Below are positions 62,656 to 64,000 of a stretch of 64,000 nt of DNA, one piece after another. The notes beneath the pieces were generated by a model. The model did no database searches, was not told the DNA's origin, and worked only from the letters and a program-made list of their open reading frames with translations. The stretch spans positions 62,001 through 126,000 of the forward strand of contig CAWAEZ010000011.1 in the NCBI GenBank assembly GCA_963781195.1. The letters run 5' to 3'. This stretch comes from JAJPKK01 sp963781195. GTDB lineage: Bacteria > Pseudomonadota > Alphaproteobacteria > Rhizobiales > Xanthobacteraceae. Position numbers and translations under genes: made by a program. The stretch's first letter is position 1. Every line of letters starts with the position of its first letter.

Positions 62656-63132
62656 ATGGCGCCACATCATACAATTCACTTGGGTTCTAAAGGTCCTGAC
62701 GTCGAGGTAGCTCAGAAGCGGCTCAATGAGCGAGGTTACGGGCCGTTGGAGGTGAATGGCAGCTTCGGCCCCCTCACTTACAAGTGTGTTCGTGAGTACC
62801 AGACGGATCGGAGTCCGGGTGCAAAGCCACCGCCGCCCCCGCCCGGCCCTTATGCCTTAAGCTGGCCGCTCAATGTCGATGGCGTGGTCGGCCCAGAAAC
62901 GTGGGGTCGGCTGGATCCTCCCGAGATAAAAGAAGGTTCGCCGGATCACCGGCACGTTTATTTGCTGCAGAACCTGCTGATCAAATCCGGCGTGCCCGGC
63001 GCCAATCCCGGAACTGTCGATGGTGTGTTCGAAAAGCACACGACGGCCGCCGTCACGGCGTTCCAGAAGTGGGCCGGGATTAAAGAGGACGGTATCGTCG
63101 GTCCGATCACCTGGGCGAAGCTTCACAGCTGA
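62656..63132 (+). CDS. Peptidoglycan-binding (PF01471-type) double-domain protein
   Basis: A 158-residue protein built of two peptidoglycan-binding-1 domains. The first has LGSKGPDVEVAQKRLNERGY and ends VDGVVGPETWGRL; the second has VYLLQNLLIKSGVPG and ends KEDGIVGPITWAKL. A Pro-rich loop lies in the first repeat. There is no signal peptide or membrane helix, so it is either exported by another route, as with phage or secretion effectors, or acts at lysis. GGAGG lies upstream of the ATG at 62656. No catalytic domain is attached. Confidence 0.8.
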   Translation: MAPHHTIHLGSKGPDVEVAQKRLNERGYGPLEVNGSFGPLTYKCVREYQTDRSPGAKPPPPPPGPYALSWPLNVDGVVGPETWGRLDPPEIKEGSPDHRHVYLLQNLLIKSGVPGANPGTVDGVFEKHTTAAVTAFQKWAGIKEDGIVGPITWAKLHS

Positions 63133-63268
63133 GCCGGCAAAGCGCTGACGGCGGGCTGACCGAGTTTGGTTTGCCCGCCATCTGCCGTTCCACGGACTTC
63201 TCATTGGATGATCCGCCACCCTGCCGTTTCGGCCGGAATAGGGCGGCCGCTTCACAGGTCCATAGCCG

Positions 63269-63553
63269 TCAGGGAAGTCCGAATGCCGGCCGGCCCTCGG
63301 GATCCACGATGCGCGTGGTCAACGACTTGCAGGCGCGGCACGCGAAGGTCTGCAGTTCATACGCCTTGCCGTCGGCGGCGTGCGGGCAGCGCCTGCGCAG
63401 GTAGGTATCCTGGCCACAGGTCGAACAGGCCACGCGATCATCGACACCGAACATGCGCCGCTCGGCTCCCGTCTTCCCGGCCATCTGCTCAGCAGACCGC
63501 GCGCGGTTCAGGGCATCCGGGCCCGGCGCTGATGCTGCTGAGGGATTGTCCAT
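63269..63553 (-). CDS. Small zinc-ribbon protein
   Basis: A 94-residue protein with two CxxC pairs: VACSTCGQD and FACRACKS, separated by about 30 residues, plus a Cys/His in RRRCPHAADG. It therefore probably binds zinc. The N-terminal 35 residues are disordered. AGGAG lies six bases upstream of the ATG at 63553. It is not a known family to me. Confidence 0.6.
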   Translation of the reverse strand: MDNPSAASAPGPDALNRARSAEQMAGKTGAERRMFGVDDRVACSTCGQDTYLRRRCPHAADGKAYELQTFACRACKSLTTRIVDPEGRPAFGLP

Positions 63554-63767
63554 GACGGCTCCTGATGGCGGACGACTGCTCCCGATAAAGGGCGCCTGAG
63601 GCGCCTTTCTCGGCAATCGCTATCGCCGCGGCACAGGCAGGCAAGATGCGGGCCGGAAACCGGAAGCCAGCCGTCCTGAATGAAGTTTGTGCAACGCACA
63701 AATTTTCGTTGACTAATTCACCGAACGGTCACGAAATGGCGTTGCGGGGCTGGGACGAGGAGTTTCC

Positions 63768-63977
63768 ATGCGTTACTTGGACGTCGCTCCGTCACGCCTG
63801 CCGTCGCTCTTTCTTCCCTGCCCACATTGCGGACACCGGATGGTGATCGCGACGGTCGAGCCTGCGCGCCTTGCCAACGGCACTCCCTCCAACGACCTCC
63901 AGGAGGTCACCCACGGCTGCGTGCAATGCGGCACCCGGCTGAGCCGCACGATCCGGCCGTTGTCCGGGGCCGCCTAA
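63768..63977 (+). CDS. Small zinc-ribbon protein
   Basis: A 69-residue protein with CPHCGH and CVQCGT pairs separated by about 33 residues, a classic zinc ribbon. GAGGAG lies five bases upstream of the ATG at 63768. It is divergent from the zinc-ribbon gene at 63269. The function is unknown. Confidence 0.65.
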   Translation: MRYLDVAPSRLPSLFLPCPHCGHRMVIATVEPARLANGTPSNDLQEVTHGCVQCGTRLSRTIRPLSGAA

Positions 63978-64000
63978 GCTTGGTTGCGGGCCGTGTTCGG

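Overview
The window is chromosomal DNA from a high-GC alphaproteobacterium, most likely a member of Hyphomicrobiales (Rhizobiales) close to the Bradyrhizobiaceae/Xanthobacteraceae. The evidence is the order rne / amiC / mrcA / prfB, tyrS divergent from anmK, a DinB with an N-terminal zinc ribbon, an EipB (DUF1849) protein, an RNase E with a large insert in its S1 domain, a ClpS ending in FTTEPEE, and many orphan TctC-type binding proteins. The assignment rests on gene content only.

Layout. 1-8 kb: a glycerophosphodiesterase (cut by the window edge) overlapping a RidA-type gene, EipB, an amidohydrolase, DinB, a small lipoprotein, a DUF1275 membrane protein and an unrecognised anchored protein. 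8-11 kb: a divergent pair, an AcpA-type phosphoesterase and a di-haem cytochrome c peroxidase. 11-20.3 kb: the housekeeping block rne (minus), then amiC, mrcA and prfB (plus); prfB carries the classical programmed +1 frameshift. 20-32 kb: DUF4031, a TctC protein, an M23 envelope peptidase, Bcp, a YhdP/AsmA-like giant, tyrS, the overlapping set anmK / gamma-glutamylcyclotransferase / acyP, and lipB.

32.6-39.4 kb is the accessory part. It begins with tRNA-Leu(GAG) and a HigB/HigA-like toxin-antitoxin pair between two imperfect direct repeats. A two-gene unit then occurs twice: a small secreted Cys-containing protein behind an AT-rich upstream region, a strong terminator hairpin, and a protein with an N-terminal winged-helix-like region and a C-terminal TIR-like nucleotide-binding domain. 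Between the copies lie two stand-alone receiver domains, the second without the phospho-acceptor Asp, an imperfect 189-bp tandem repeat and a small conserved gene. The small secreted gene of copy 2 is frameshifted relative to copy 1. This duplicated unit is the best candidate for an undescribed system here.

39.5-64 kb: PPK2, a methyltransferase, an alpha/beta hydrolase-fold protein lacking its serine nucleophile, PhzF, PilZ overlapping htpG, a ParA-type ATPase, a lone Flp pilin, small secreted proteins, a periplasmic binding protein, an orphan clpS behind a 13-bp tandem repeat, an RND pump with its adaptor, a catalase-type peroxidase near an AraC regulator, a DUF1348 protein, two small secreted paralogs with a short-repeat array between them, a sulfotransferase-like protein, a second TctC protein, a signal-less peptidoglycan-binding protein behind an AT-rich dyad, and two zinc-ribbon proteins.
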